Shown here piece by piece: positions 54,441-64,000 of a DNA stretch of 64,000 nucleotides. The first letter of the stretch is position 1, and each line of letters starts with the position of its first letter. Source of the stretch: Tubulanus polymorphus. Lineage: Eukaryota > Nemertea > Palaeonemertea > Tubulaniformes > Tubulanidae. The position numbers and the translations under genes are program-made. The stretch lies in the NCBI RefSeq assembly GCF_964204645.1, contig NC_134028.1:17644153-17708152 (forward strand), given 5' to 3'. Below the pieces are notes generated by a model. The model had not been told where the DNA came from. It was given only the letters and a program-made list of their open reading frames with translations, and searched no databases.

Positions 54441-54974
54441 TTGGGTAACAATTACCCCACGAGCGGGGTAAGTATACTCGGGAATACATATTTTCATACT
54501 AAAAATTGTCATATTCCCTTCATATACATTCCCTTTAAAACAAAATAGCCAGAGAGTACAAAAGACTAGGAGGAGGAACAGCCGAAGACAGACACACACC
54601 CACCAAACTATGCTCACCTTCTGAGCTGGAAGACAGCGACCCGAACGAGACCCTTTAAAGGTTAATGGAGTTACGCGGGTTGCACCCTCTCTGTTCTACA
54701 TGAGCAACAAGCCAACATCGCATACCCGAGAAAACAAAAATTACAAGGTAATTACAGTACATGTGCAAGTTTCCAACTTGTTCTGTTGTCCCGAACAGTA
54801 AATGAATGCAAACTAAGGTACACGATTCCCTGAATCCCAGGTAAATCCTATAAGTTAAAAAATCACTTATCTCCCAGACCCTGTAAAAAAGGGTCCGCTA
54901 GAATATGAGAGTCAACCGGTTTAGAAGGATGCCTAATCCCCTGAGTCATAACTACTGAACCAATGGCCGTTAAC

Positions 54975-55796
54975 GATCCTAACTGGCCCGAAACGTCTCG
55001 GATATAGAATGACGAGAACGTGGAGGGAGAGCCCCAGAAAGCCGCTTTACAGATCTCATCAATAGAAGTGCCTGTGAAGGCGGACCAGGATGAAGCCAGG
55101 ATTCTGACCTGAGAAAGTACATTCTGGGACTCGGGGCTCCTTTATTCAAAGCCTCTATAATCCAGGTCACAATCCATCTTGCTACTGTATCCCTAGAGAT
55201 ATCTTTGACCAAATTCTCCTTAAGAGACAAAAATAACCTTTCTCTCCTCTTCCTAAAGGGTAAAGTGCACGCTAAATAAGCTTTGGTGCCCTGACTGGGC
55301 AGAGAGCACCATCTGGCCAGACATTCGAAACCAGGTAAGCTTAAGCCGGTATCTTCCATGACTTCCCTGCAGACGATGGTTTTTTGTTCTTGGCCAATTA
55401 AAAAGCCCAGGCCTGAAGGTGACCAAGTGATCGAGTGGACCAAAAAAACATGACCAGGGCTCACCAACAAGGTATGGAGCTCAGACCTCCGAGCTGCCAT
55501 AGCAAGTATTAAAGGAGAGCGGTCTTCCTGGTCAGTCTGGCCAAAGAAAGGACCTCTAACATCTCATAAGGATGCTCCATCAAGTATTTCAGAACTGCAG
55601 TCACATCCCAAGGAGGAATATCCCTTGACAACCGCAGCCGCTGAATCGAAAAACCTGCAATCAATAGGGCTATTCTAGGAGCATCTATAACAGATCGACA
55701 AAGGTGCCAACCCCCCAAAAAATGTTTAGGGAGCACAAACCAAAATTTTAAGTATTTTCGCGATTCCTGAATTTTCAAAATTTGTTGCATGTCCAA
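54975..55796 (-). pseudogene. DIRS-type tyrosine recombinase, frameshifted
   Basis: Minus strand: RLRLSRDIPPWDVTAVLKYLMEHP (55640-55560), LARLTRKTALL, then after a shift near 55505 MAARRSELHTLLVSPGH, holding the first catalytic Arg of the RRSELH block. Then FLSLKENLVKDISRDTVARWIV and ALNKGAPSP. Near 55040-54990 the tail continues in another frame as STFSSFYIRDVSG, the usual DIRS ending with the catalytic Tyr. At least two frameshifts. The family inserts circular element DNA without a target duplication. Confidence 0.75.
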
Positions 55797-55799
55797 AAA

Positions 55800-56984
55800 T
55801 TAGAACCTGTATTTTCTAAGGAAAAAAAGGAAAAATGCCCACAAAAATCAGAAATCAAAATTATATCAAGTAGCAAATTTTAAAAGTGGCAAAACCTATA
55901 ATTTAAGTAAAATTAAATGTTTTTATTTAAACTAATACTGCAGTAATTGATTGTCATAATTGAATCATGTGGCTACACTGGCGTGCACACATATCAAAAA
56001 CTGAGACTTGATTTTGTCAAGAATGGATACACATGTTATACATAATTAACATCGTTGAATATAGTACTATAACCATGGAAATACTGCAGGACAGAATGAT
56101 TGTCACACATTTCATATCACTCTAGCTTTGATCACATTCTCTTTGTAATTGCAAAAATAACTCTTAACACAACACAACACAACAGAAAAATACCACATAA
56201 TCATATACTACTAGCTGAATACCCATCCAGTGGACGGCTTTCTCGTTGAGCCCACGTGTGTGTCGGTCGTGAGCACACCTCCTCAGTGCATAAATCCCGA
56301 ATCCTGAGGCTGATATTTTTTTGCTTATGAAATACATTCACTTTAATTGGCCGGGAAATGAATCTAAATGCTTCAAATGTTCAGGGTTCTTGGAACTTAC
56401 CCCACACATCCCCCACCCCGTCTGACCTGTCTGGTAAACAGTTAATTTTTCCCCAGCCGTTTTCAGGTCCCCCTCCCCCTTGATCGATCTTTGTACTTAT
56501 TTCATTGTCCGCACCACCCGTACGTTCATTTTGAAAGCCCCCGCCCTCCATCAACCAACGAATCGCATGATATTAAATTTGACCTACGATTAATTGAAAA
56601 ATGCCTAGATAGTCGCTAGAATTTAATGCGACAATGATATCAGGATTCTATATTTTGTATCACTGTTTGACATAATTATGATATCTCTGGTCTGTTAGGT
56701 ATATACGTACATTTTCTCGCCAAGAACCATTCTGAGAGGTTGGGTATGGTATGGGCCAGCAACACGGTCAGAACATTTGTATATCGCCAACCGATCCAAT
56801 CATATTAATTTTGATCCAAAGATTACGTAAATGAATGTCTTACCCAAAAAACCTGCAATCGCAACTGAAGTACAAATCAGTATGAGAGAACTATGTCATG
56901 TACTGTTATGATGCTGCTTTGTGTATCCTAAGTCGGTCAGTAAATTACTATAGTATTACTTCATGAGTATAATACGGTTACATA
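55800..56984. other. Non-coding DNA where DIRS RT would be expected
   Basis: No RT or RNase H motifs found. Includes a pyrimidine-rich CCCCTCCCCCTTGATCG stretch near 56471. Confidence 0.45.
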
Positions 56985-58175
56985 GGGTTCTGACCCAAGT
57001 GATACCCTAATTGTGAACCAAGTTTGAAAACAATCGGTCAACAATTGTGGCCTCTAGGCTGTTAACGTTGTTCTTCATGTGGGCCCCCTGGTGAAAATAA
57101 TTCGAATCGAATCAACCCAATTTCAAATAGGGTTCTGGCCGAAGTGATATCCTACTTGTGTACCAAGATTGAAATCAATCGGTCACTAATTGCAGCCTCT
57201 AGTCTGTTAACGTCGTTTTTCAAGTTGGTCCCCTGGTCGTTTTTAATGCCGGCCCTAGTGGCCAAAATCTGAATCGAATTGACCCAATTTTAAATAGGGT
57301 TCTGGCCCAAGTGATATCCTACTTGTGTACCAAGTTTGAAATGCATCGGTCACCAATTGGCACCACTAGGCTGTTAATGTCGTTTTTCATGTTGGCCCCT
57401 GGTGGCCATTATTTGAATCGAATCGATCCAATTTTATATAGGGTTCTGGCCTAGGTGATATCCTACTTGTGTACCAAGATTGAAATGAATCGGTCACCAA
57501 TTGCGGCCTCTAGGCTGTTAACATCGTTTTTCATATCAGCCCCCTGGTGGCCATAATGTGAATCGAATCGACCCAATTTTAAATAGGGAAGATGAAAATG
57601 ATGACTTATATGTGAAGTCAATGTATATGTTATCAATGTATATGTTATATGTAAAGTTATTTGTTTGTATAAAGTGTAACGGTAGTTGGTCGTTCTTTTG
57701 TTCGTTCGCTTGTCAGTATTCCAGTATTCTGTAGTATTGTGTTGTATTGTTGTTGTTGTCTGGTATTGTTATTTTCCCGCCTCAAAGTTTATTGGCATAT
57801 CCGTTTCCGGGTTACTCCCGCATTTTGTGTAATATTTTTGGCACTTGGTCGTTGGAGCTCCTCGGAGTATCAGTGCTTGTCTGTGTGCTTGCTATATTGG
57901 AATCTCCCTCAGTCGTCATGTAAGTTTTGTACAAGTTTATATAAATTAATTATTGTAACTGTTTAGAACATTTCCTACCCTTAATACCCTACCTGTAATA
58001 TTCGTCGTTTGTTTTTGTCGTCGTAATTTGAAAATAAACGCATCAATGAGAAGTATCGACTGACTTCGTTTGTCATTTGCAACAGTTCTGGCCAAGTGAT
58101 ATCCTACTTGTGTACCAAGTTTGAAATGAATTGGTCAACAATTCGAGCCTCTAGGCTGTTAACGTCACTTGCGGC
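56985..58175. repeat. Tandem array of 140-170 bp units, split by an insertion
   Basis: Units start with ATAGGGTTCTGGCC-AAGTGATATCCTACTTGTG, then CGGTCACCAATTG-GGCCTCTAGGCTGTTAACG, at about 56990, 57125, 57295 and 57437. A fifth partial unit resumes at 58086 after unrelated DNA at 57590-58085. Confidence 0.8.
57590..58085. mobile_element. Insertion in the tandem array, LTR-like
   Basis: Interrupts a unit between AAATAGGG and GTTCTGGCC. Contains TGTAACGGTAG (57677), GAAAATAAACG (58029) and ends TTTGCAACA (58085), so part may be a solo LTR. No target duplication seen. Confidence 0.4.
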
Positions 58176-58380
58176 GGTGGCATACTCGTTTTCCGAGGCA
58201 GGTACAGCTTTTACAGCTGTTACTCAGCTATCGATACTTGAAATGTTTTCCACCAAGGCGGAAAGCTGTTGTGTACAGGTAGCCATAAAGGATTTCAACT
58301 CGTCTGCACTGTGGTCATTGCGCCCCTGTGGAGGGGGAGTGGACCCGCGATTAAAGTACCACCTGTAATCTCTCGCCAGC

Positions 58381-59058
58381 CTAGGAGACGTGAGTCAGTT
58401 GAGGACTCTGGACGAGGTCGAGAGCATTATGGTTCTTAGAATGTACCCTATGGGCTTTCGTTGACTGGCTACTACTTGAACTCCCCGAAGAGGAATGCCT
58501 TTTCCTGGAGCTAGATGTCAAAACTCTAGCATTATGTAGCCTGCAACCGGCACGGGTACTTGCGCATGAAACCCACCGGGACCGGTACTCCCGTGACCGC
58601 GGATCCAAAAAACGTGAACGTGGATTCCGTGACTGCGTATCCAGTGAACCTGGATGACCCTGGATCCTGTGATCGTGGATCCAGTAACCGTGGGTCCCGT
58701 GACCGTGAAACTGTCCACCTTGTCCGGGACACAGTCCTTTGAACGTGCCCCCCAGAGGATGGCGGATGGCAAACAGGTTCCTAGGCATGAGCTCAGACCA
58801 GGTGCCTGGACAGGGCCGTTGGTTAGCGGTCACTTATGCCCGTGAAGCGGCTGGACAAGACCGTTCAGCTCGCTTCCACGAGGCTTCATTCCACACCGCG
58901 CAGTGAGGACACTTGAGGTGTCGACTGCAGGGCTGACCGCTGTCTGCCTTGCCGCAGACCTGATACGTACCGTGTGAGTCCCATAAACCGAATACACAGC
59001 CGCAGCCCTTGTTCAAACACCTCTTTTGCCCTTTGGGGGCTAGAGGTGAACTGGACAT
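58381..59058 (-). pseudogene. DIRS-like gag region
   Basis: Minus-strand frame 59058-58834 has LNKGCGCVFGLWDSHGTYQVCGK...HLKCPHCAVWNEASW, the Cys/His pattern of DIRS/Ngaro gag proteins. It continues in 58833-58381 with a Ser/Arg/Gly repeat-rich part (DPRSR-type units, near 58700-58580) and a Ser-rich stretch. Tandem GGATCC-GTGACCGTGGATCC-like DNA explains open frames on both strands here. Probably broken at 58834. Confidence 0.55.
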
Positions 59059-59480
59059 CCTCTAATAAAATGCAACAACTCAAAAGAGAGGGAAACGATT
59101 CTGAATATGATGCCTAAAATTAATTAATTTATCAACTGATTGAAAACGCAAGAGGGGCCGAACCGAGGGAACAACCCGATGCAATTAAACCTCTGAACTG
59201 CAAACGGTAGGTCTGCCTTGCTGCAGGCCTACTACATACCGTGTGCCTCATAAACCGAACACCCGGCCGCAGCCCTTGTTCAAACACCTCTTCTGCCCTT
59301 TGGGGGCTAGAGGTGAAATGGACATTCTCTAATAAAATGCAACATCTGAAAAGAGAGAGAAACGATTCCGAATCGCAGGCCTAAAATTAATTACTTGATC
59401 AACCGATTGAAAACGCGAACGGGGGCAAACCGAGGGAACAACCCGATGCAAAGAACATCTGAACCGGAAACAATTGAATT
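58941..59480. repeat. Tandem duplication, 269-bp unit, 2 copies
   Basis: GTCTGCCTTGC-GCAG-CCT at 58942 and 59211; both continue through CAGCCCTTGTTCAAACACCT, AAAATGCAACA-CT and ACCGAGGGAACAACCCGATG. It covers the start of gag and its 5' region. Confidence 0.85.
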
Positions 59481-59689
59481 GAATTGAATAATGGAAAGGA
59501 ATCTTGGCAAGGAAAATCACACCGTAGTGGGACAACGCTGGGCCGATCCCTGCAATCCAAAGGTTATCCAACGTAGAACTTCCACTTCCTGATTCGTCGA
59601 AAACCACGTGCGGATGTGCCGTCTCAAACCGAGAAACACGTGATTAAACGGGCAACCAGTTCGACGACATAAACAATGCCAATGCACCA

Positions 59690-59805
59690 AGAATTATATG
59701 AGCGTGCTTCCGGTGGCACCACCAGCTGGTGGTAGTAGGCCAAGTTGCATTTCGGGGGTTATACCAGCAAGCTAAGGTTACTGGCTAGTATGTTTTGCAG
59801 GGAAT
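59690..59805. repeat. DIRS-like element terminal repeat, right
   Basis: Inverted partner of 54333-54440. Confidence 0.8.
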
Positions 59806-60094
59806 GTATATAAAGAGAATACATTATTGATAGAAACCAGCAGATTCCAATATAGGGAAGATCTTTTCAAATAGAATTATCACTAAAACTCAATTTTAAC
59901 AACCATTGCAATAAAATATCAATTCAATTATCATAGCCTAAACTGGAATTACAACCCAACTCCAACACAAATCACTGAATTTTGAGTGACTCAAGTCTAT
60001 TATTGATTTTTGTCACGAAATGGGGAAACATATGTAAATGGATTCCCTATGTATACTGTATATAGCGCAAAACAAATTCTAACTTTTGGTGAGT

Positions 60095-60300
60095 AAATTT
60101 CAGTTACTCAGCCGAGTAAACAACTTCTTAAAATGATGCTCAGCCAAGTCGATTGATGAATTCGATTGATGAATCTTTTGCTCGGCCGAGTAAAGAAATT
60201 ACTTTACTGCCTAGTGGACCACCGAATTTAACCACTCACTCGCCGAGCAAATACCTTCTTCAATTATGCCTGGCTGAGCAAATGCCTGAGTAACTTAAAT
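60095..60300. repeat. Short palindromic words CTCGGCCGAG and variants
   Basis: CAGTTACTCAGCCGAGTAAA, TTGCTCGGCCGAGTAAAG, CACTCGCCGAGCAAA and TGGCTGAGCAAATGCCTGAG recur in 200 bp. GTTACTCAG near 60113 and CTGAGTAAC near 60285 could be inverted ends of a small element. Confidence 0.5.
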
Positions 60301-60355
60301 GTGTATCTTCTTGATTGTTTCTATACTACATTACTGACTATCTGCACCAATTTAC

Positions 60356-60514
60356 CTTGATTTTATTCTGATAGCCATCAAATGCTTCTAACACCATTAA
60401 AGTAGTTTCCATTTGACGATCTAAACGGCCATCATAACCATTAAACCTATACATACTTCCAGATAGATCAACAACTAGCCGCAATCGTTTCGGTAATTCT
60501 TGAGGAGTGCCGAG
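60356..60514 (-). CDS. VWA8: VWA8 exon, start of VWA domain (MIDAS motif)
   Basis: 159 bp, 53 codons, phase 0, acceptor TTTTTGATAG and donor GTAAAT. It reads LGTPQELPKRLRLVVDLSGS then MYRFNGYDGRLDRQMETTL and LEAFDGYQNKIK. DLSGS is the DxSxS metal-binding motif of VWA domains. This matches VWA8 KRLRLVVDVSGSMYRFNG. Intact. Upstream exons were not found in the window up to 64000. Confidence 0.95.
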
Positions 60515-60879
60515 CTATCAAAAATTGAAAAAGAAATATCCATTTTTCAATTGTTGCATCCTGATAAAATTATTGGCTAGGTATAACCATACCAGGACCT
60601 TGGGTTGAAATATGTATTTTTTCACAATATGTCCCCATTTGGCATCATAAATGGTAGATGTGGAAGCTTGCTTGGATCCAGCGATAAAAGTTGCCCTGCC
60701 ACCACAATACTGGCCCTTAGGCAGTGGCATTATATACAAAATACAATATTAAACAATATAATTTTTGATAACAAATGAAAAAATTCCGTAAATTACACGT
60801 TCTTCAGTAGAACGCAATGAAGAAAAGATGGCGGATATAATCTGTGGCGAAATGGAATACCACTATGGTCCACTCAAGA

Positions 60880-61155
60880 CTAACTTAGCGAAGAAATCAG
60901 TGATATATTGTTGATACTTTTATCATCCAGTGCGGCAAACCGGCCACAAATTTCACTTTTGTATTTTACGACAGATATACCGTACTCATCGGTGCCATTT
61001 TTCTGATTATAATGAGAAGCACTATTAGTTCAGATGGTGTATCGGCGTTAAATCGGGATATTGTAACGCATTAGAGATACCGCTGTTCCGTATTTTGAAA
61101 AATGTTGGTGGTAAGCGAGGGGGGGCGGTATATCGAGATATGACTGTATTAGAAA
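60880..61155. repeat. pogo/Tigger-like terminal sequence, copy 2
   Basis: Ends in GGGGGGGCGGTATATCGAGA then TATGACTGTATT, inverted relative to 40649. No transposase. Confidence 0.4.
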
Positions 61156-61829
61156 TTAGAAAAGAGGATTGTTACACTAGTGGCAGCGTTAATGGGATTG
61201 GAGTTGAATCGCTACCCTTTGACTTCTTGGAAGCGTGAGCGTGAGTAGTCTGTCTAACCTACTTCCATACGCCTGCGGTATCGCGGATACTCTTAAACCG
61301 TTCTTATATACGGTACTTGCTTTATAGTGGGACTAATTTCAGACACTAGCTACAGTTTAAGCACAGAGGTTGATAGGTTCTTAAATTACCTTTTGAAATT
61401 TTATTTTTATTCATTGTAATTAGTGTTCAGTATACAATATATTTACATTAAGTATTTCTCATTCTGACCCGGATGCGACCAACCGGGTACGGCCCAGGAA
61501 GGAGTCCATCCAACTGCTGGGTTGGATGACTTTTTAAGTTCAATTACCCTATGTCTCACGTAGCTAAAAAAGGGAATCCGAATCAGCATCAGGGACCAGG
61601 GAGGATGCCCGATTATAAGTCCTATGTCCCCAAATGTACAGTATGGGGCATAATTTTCCCGTCTGGGTTAGAACGTTTTGAGAGCTACTGCACATTATCC
61701 AGTGTATGTAGTAGTTTATGGGCGACAATCCCCACCAAAAAGATGATGTTTTGTTTCACATAGCGAAAAAGACAATTCCACGGCGCATAAACATTTTCGC
61801 GCTGTGAAGTCATGCACCAAAATATCAGT

Positions 61830-62360
61830 AGATGGTGCCAGGTACGTATAAATTATGTCTGGAAATAATTGTTTCAGCGTTATCTGTTTCAACTTTACAC
61901 CTAGCAGTTTGCACGATCTTCTTAAAATGAAGGATATTTGGGAAACCCAGAAATAATTCGTCTTTAACTGGGAGAGTGTTGTTTTCTATCGGCCACAGCA
62001 GATCTCCTCACAGCGCATGCGCGGCAGAAGTAAACAAAGGGCACACGTGTCTGCTGTGGTGGATAGAGAATAATAGGTTTAGGTGGTGTCGATTTTCTAT
62101 CCATCAGAGCAGGATCATTCAACTGCTGCGGTAGATAGAAAATAGGTTTCTTTTCGTTTTTCTATCTGTCAGAGCGCAATGGTTTAACTGTTGTGATGGA
62201 TAGAAATTAGGTTTCTTTTCGATTATCCAACCGTCCAGAACAGGATCTATAATGCAGGGCTTTCTTTTAACTTTGATCAGTTGGTTTTCGTTCGACAAAC
62301 ATATTCCAAATATTTCAAAAGTATTCTTTTGACAACCCCATTTCTTTCCTTTTGAATGAT
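61830..62360 (-). repeat. Dispersed repeat, inverted partner of 48636-49060, with 3 internal units
   Basis: Matches 48636-49060 in reverse complement. Here the GTGGATAGAAAA...TTTTCTATC segment is present three times (about 62050-62240, roughly 67 bp each), once at 48800. Confidence 0.8.
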
Positions 62361-62639
62361 TTTCATGTTTTGGAAATTATTTCAGCGTTTCCCAGGAAGG
62401 CATCATTTACATGTACTTGGCCCCATCTACTGACGTTTCAGCGCATGACTTTGCGGCGCAGATATGTCTTTGCAGTGCGGAAACGTCTTCGGGGTGCAGA
62501 TTTGTCTTTATCGTGGCTTTATTATTCTGCGTTACTAAACAGAGTCTTTTTGTCAAGCTTCATGTCAAGCTGTTAAAAACCTTCGTCTCGCCCCATCCCT
62601 GAATTACAATAGTTTCATTGGGGAAAAAGGACCATATGT

Positions 62640-63950
62640 CACTGACACGGTCAGCTTCCGATTTCAAAATGATGTTAAAATCTCGGGAGCAGAAACTTCA
62701 GGAGAACATTGGGCATTATGCAGACGCTCTGACAGAACTCGCGTAGAGCGCCTACCCTGGGGTTGATTACAGCTTGCAGGCGAGTTACTAGGTACCCTCG
62801 AGTGATAGGGAGCAGTTGTACGTGGCTCAGCCACATTCCCTATTGGATGCTGTGTCATTGGCTCGTGCATTGGACTAAGAGACACGAGTCCAGACCCCAT
62901 TGTCGACATGTAAATGAGGTGAAGGCCAGTCAGACCGATGAGCTACTTTCAGAACACGTGGGCCTCATCAAGGTTCTGAATGTCCAGATGGATGGCTTGG
63001 AAGCCAGGGTAAACACTTAGGCTCAGTCTTACCCCCAGGGGAGGGAAAACACATGCTAACGGTGTCGAGAACCAGATCCTACAGCAGATACATGTTCGCA
63101 GGTTACGTGTCACACATATTCCGATAGAGGTCATTATACCAGGAACTTGCGTGGAAACAGGGAAAGGATTACAGTCGGTCCTCCAGGGGCAAGGAAATCG
63201 CTGCCAATAGAGACCCTCCATGAATTATGATGGAGAAATATCTGCCTCCACACCAAAGAATCCGGAAACATATACTCATAATTGTGTATATAAATGCCAT
63301 GTAAAATTATGATAATCATTTCACATTCTGGGATGCAATAAAGATTGTACATATGCTTGTTCCCCAGCCAGCCACTCAGCCTGCCGATATAACATTCAAC
63401 CGGTTATAATGGCCTCAGCCCAAACAAGATCCCCATGAAGAACTAAATGTAGATAATGTTGAGATTTCAGAGGGTTAGCAGGATGAGTTGAAGAGGGTCC
63501 TAGGGTGTATTTTCTCGGGGGGATTTTGATATTGGCAAGACACCCCTTGTTGAGTTTGAGACCGGCAGCATCAACGACGTCTGACGCCCCATGACAAGCA
63601 ATTTGTCTAGGGGTACACTGCGGAACTGCGGAACCATCCCAGATGCCTTCGGGGCTAGCCCTATTGTCTTAGCCAAGAAAAGTGATGGCAGTTTGCGCCT
63701 TTGCTGTGACTCTAGGCACTTTTAGGGATTGTCATGGTTCTCATCTCTGGATCTGACCAGTGGCTAGAAAACGCCAATTCACTCTCGCGGAATCTTAAGA
63801 GGGTCAAGCATCACAGGGATTGCCCAAGTTGCTGCATCACCAGAATCTTGTGCAAACAATTGGTAAATGGGGATGTCCTAACTCGGGGCGAGATTGGTAA
63901 TGCTCAGGATATGTATGATGACTTAAGAGTAGTCAAAGAATTAGTCTGAA
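62640..63950 (+). pseudogene. Gypsy gag and start of pol, heavily decayed
   Basis: MSLTRSASDFKMMLKSREQ then ENIGHYADALTELA and, past a stop, SAYPGVDYSLQ (62636-62770) resembles the Gypsy capsid region. Later frames give a VEFETGSINDV segment (63555) and ASPIVLAKKSDGSLRLCCDS (63653-63712), the start of RT, then SLDLTSG (63745). Stops and shifts throughout. Confidence 0.65.
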
Positions 63951-64000
63951 AATGTTTGCAAAGCCAAATACTGATTCCCTGCGTCAGTATGGTTCGAACC

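Larger units (their letters stand above)
54330..59815 (-). mobile_element. DIRS-like tyrosine-recombinase retroelement remnant with inverted terminal repeats
   Basis: The ends 54333-54440 and 59690-59805 are reverse complements (TACTAGCCAGTAACCTTAGC, ACCACCAG-TGGTGG, TGAGCGTGC). Inside on the minus strand are a gag-like region (59058-58381) and a tyrosine recombinase (55796-54979), the gene order of DIRS elements, but the RT/RNase H part is missing. In its place is a tandem array (56985-58175) and other DNA. Lies in a VWA8 intron. Confidence 0.75.
61160..64000 (+). mobile_element. Decayed Ty3/Gypsy element, cut by window end
   Basis: GTTACA at 61173 is followed by CTAGTGGCAGCG, the LTR-end plus TGGCAGCG primer-binding pattern of many Gypsy elements. 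A gag-like stretch (62640) and RT start (63655) follow on the plus strand. A dispersed repeat interrupts at 61830-62360. Confidence 0.6.

Noticed and set aside
58518..58772. Separate genes on both strands with RDRGSR-type repeats
   Set aside because: Tandem GGATCC/GTGACCGTGG-like DNA keeps several frames open; only the minus-strand gag-like reading has family features.
63985..64000. tRNA gene from GGTTCGAACC at the window end
   Set aside because: Only a B-box-like word is visible, and the surrounding DNA reads as Gypsy pol; no cloverleaf can be assessed.

Overview
This is eukaryotic nuclear DNA from an animal, probably a marine invertebrate; several repeat types look lophotrochozoan (mollusc- or annelid-like), but the phylum is an inference I cannot test. 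The reasons are spliced exons of a conserved animal gene (VWA8) with GT/AG borders, long introns, microsatellites, and a dense, nested set of transposable elements of many classes (LINEs, Ty3/Gypsy LTR elements, a DIRS-like tyrosine-recombinase element, a MULE-type DNA transposon, hAT remnants, Maverick/Polinton remnants and several MITE or foldback families). The only confident host gene is VWA8, on the minus strand: its last four coding exons lie at 60356-60514, 54146-54244, 42940-43178 and 40361-40463, and most DNA between them is repeats.

Layout. 1-2945: a very AT-rich, intron-free, virus-like gene cluster, all minus strand (Polinton-type integrase cut by the window edge, a membrane protein, an unknown protein, an HNH nuclease, a small zinc-finger protein). 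2946-3365: a large imperfect palindrome with a GC-rich hairpin near its centre. 3303-8621: a plus-strand APE-type LINE, split by a 1.27 kb solo LTR with a target-site duplication. 8.6-10.3 kb: non-coding DNA with a dispersed repeat. 10.3-17.0 kb: a minus-strand hAT-like remnant and a broken Polinton DNA polymerase B, cut in two by about 2.9 kb of other mobile remnants. 17.2-18.06 kb: a second copy of the solo-LTR family. 19.28-21.73 kb: a cluster of foldback elements built from short palindromic words. 21.9-25.2 kb: a TTCGTTCGAACA word repeat, RT fragments and dispersed repeats.

25456-40105 is one MULE-type transposon with inverted ends. Its transposase gene is broken by a young 8.4 kb Ty3/Gypsy-like element (27625-36063) that carries pol with a chromodomain and an env-like gene. 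That element's two LTR copies lie in INVERTED orientation and are bounded by a 4-bp duplication. A minus-strand LINE copy (37135-38700) also interrupts the MULE.

40.3-60.5 kb is the 3' part of VWA8. Its introns hold several MITEs, two pairs of long dispersed repeats, a CR1-like LINE (50.1-52.26 kb) and a DIRS-like element with inverted terminal repeats (54.33-59.81 kb). 61.17-64.0 kb is a decayed plus-strand Gypsy element (gag and start of pol), interrupted by an inverted copy of a repeat seen at 48.6 kb.

The most unusual items are the Gypsy element with inverted LTRs, the foldback cluster, and the AT-rich virus-like cluster ending at a large palindrome. Except for VWA8, the AT-rich cluster and the env-like frame, almost every coding region is visibly broken.
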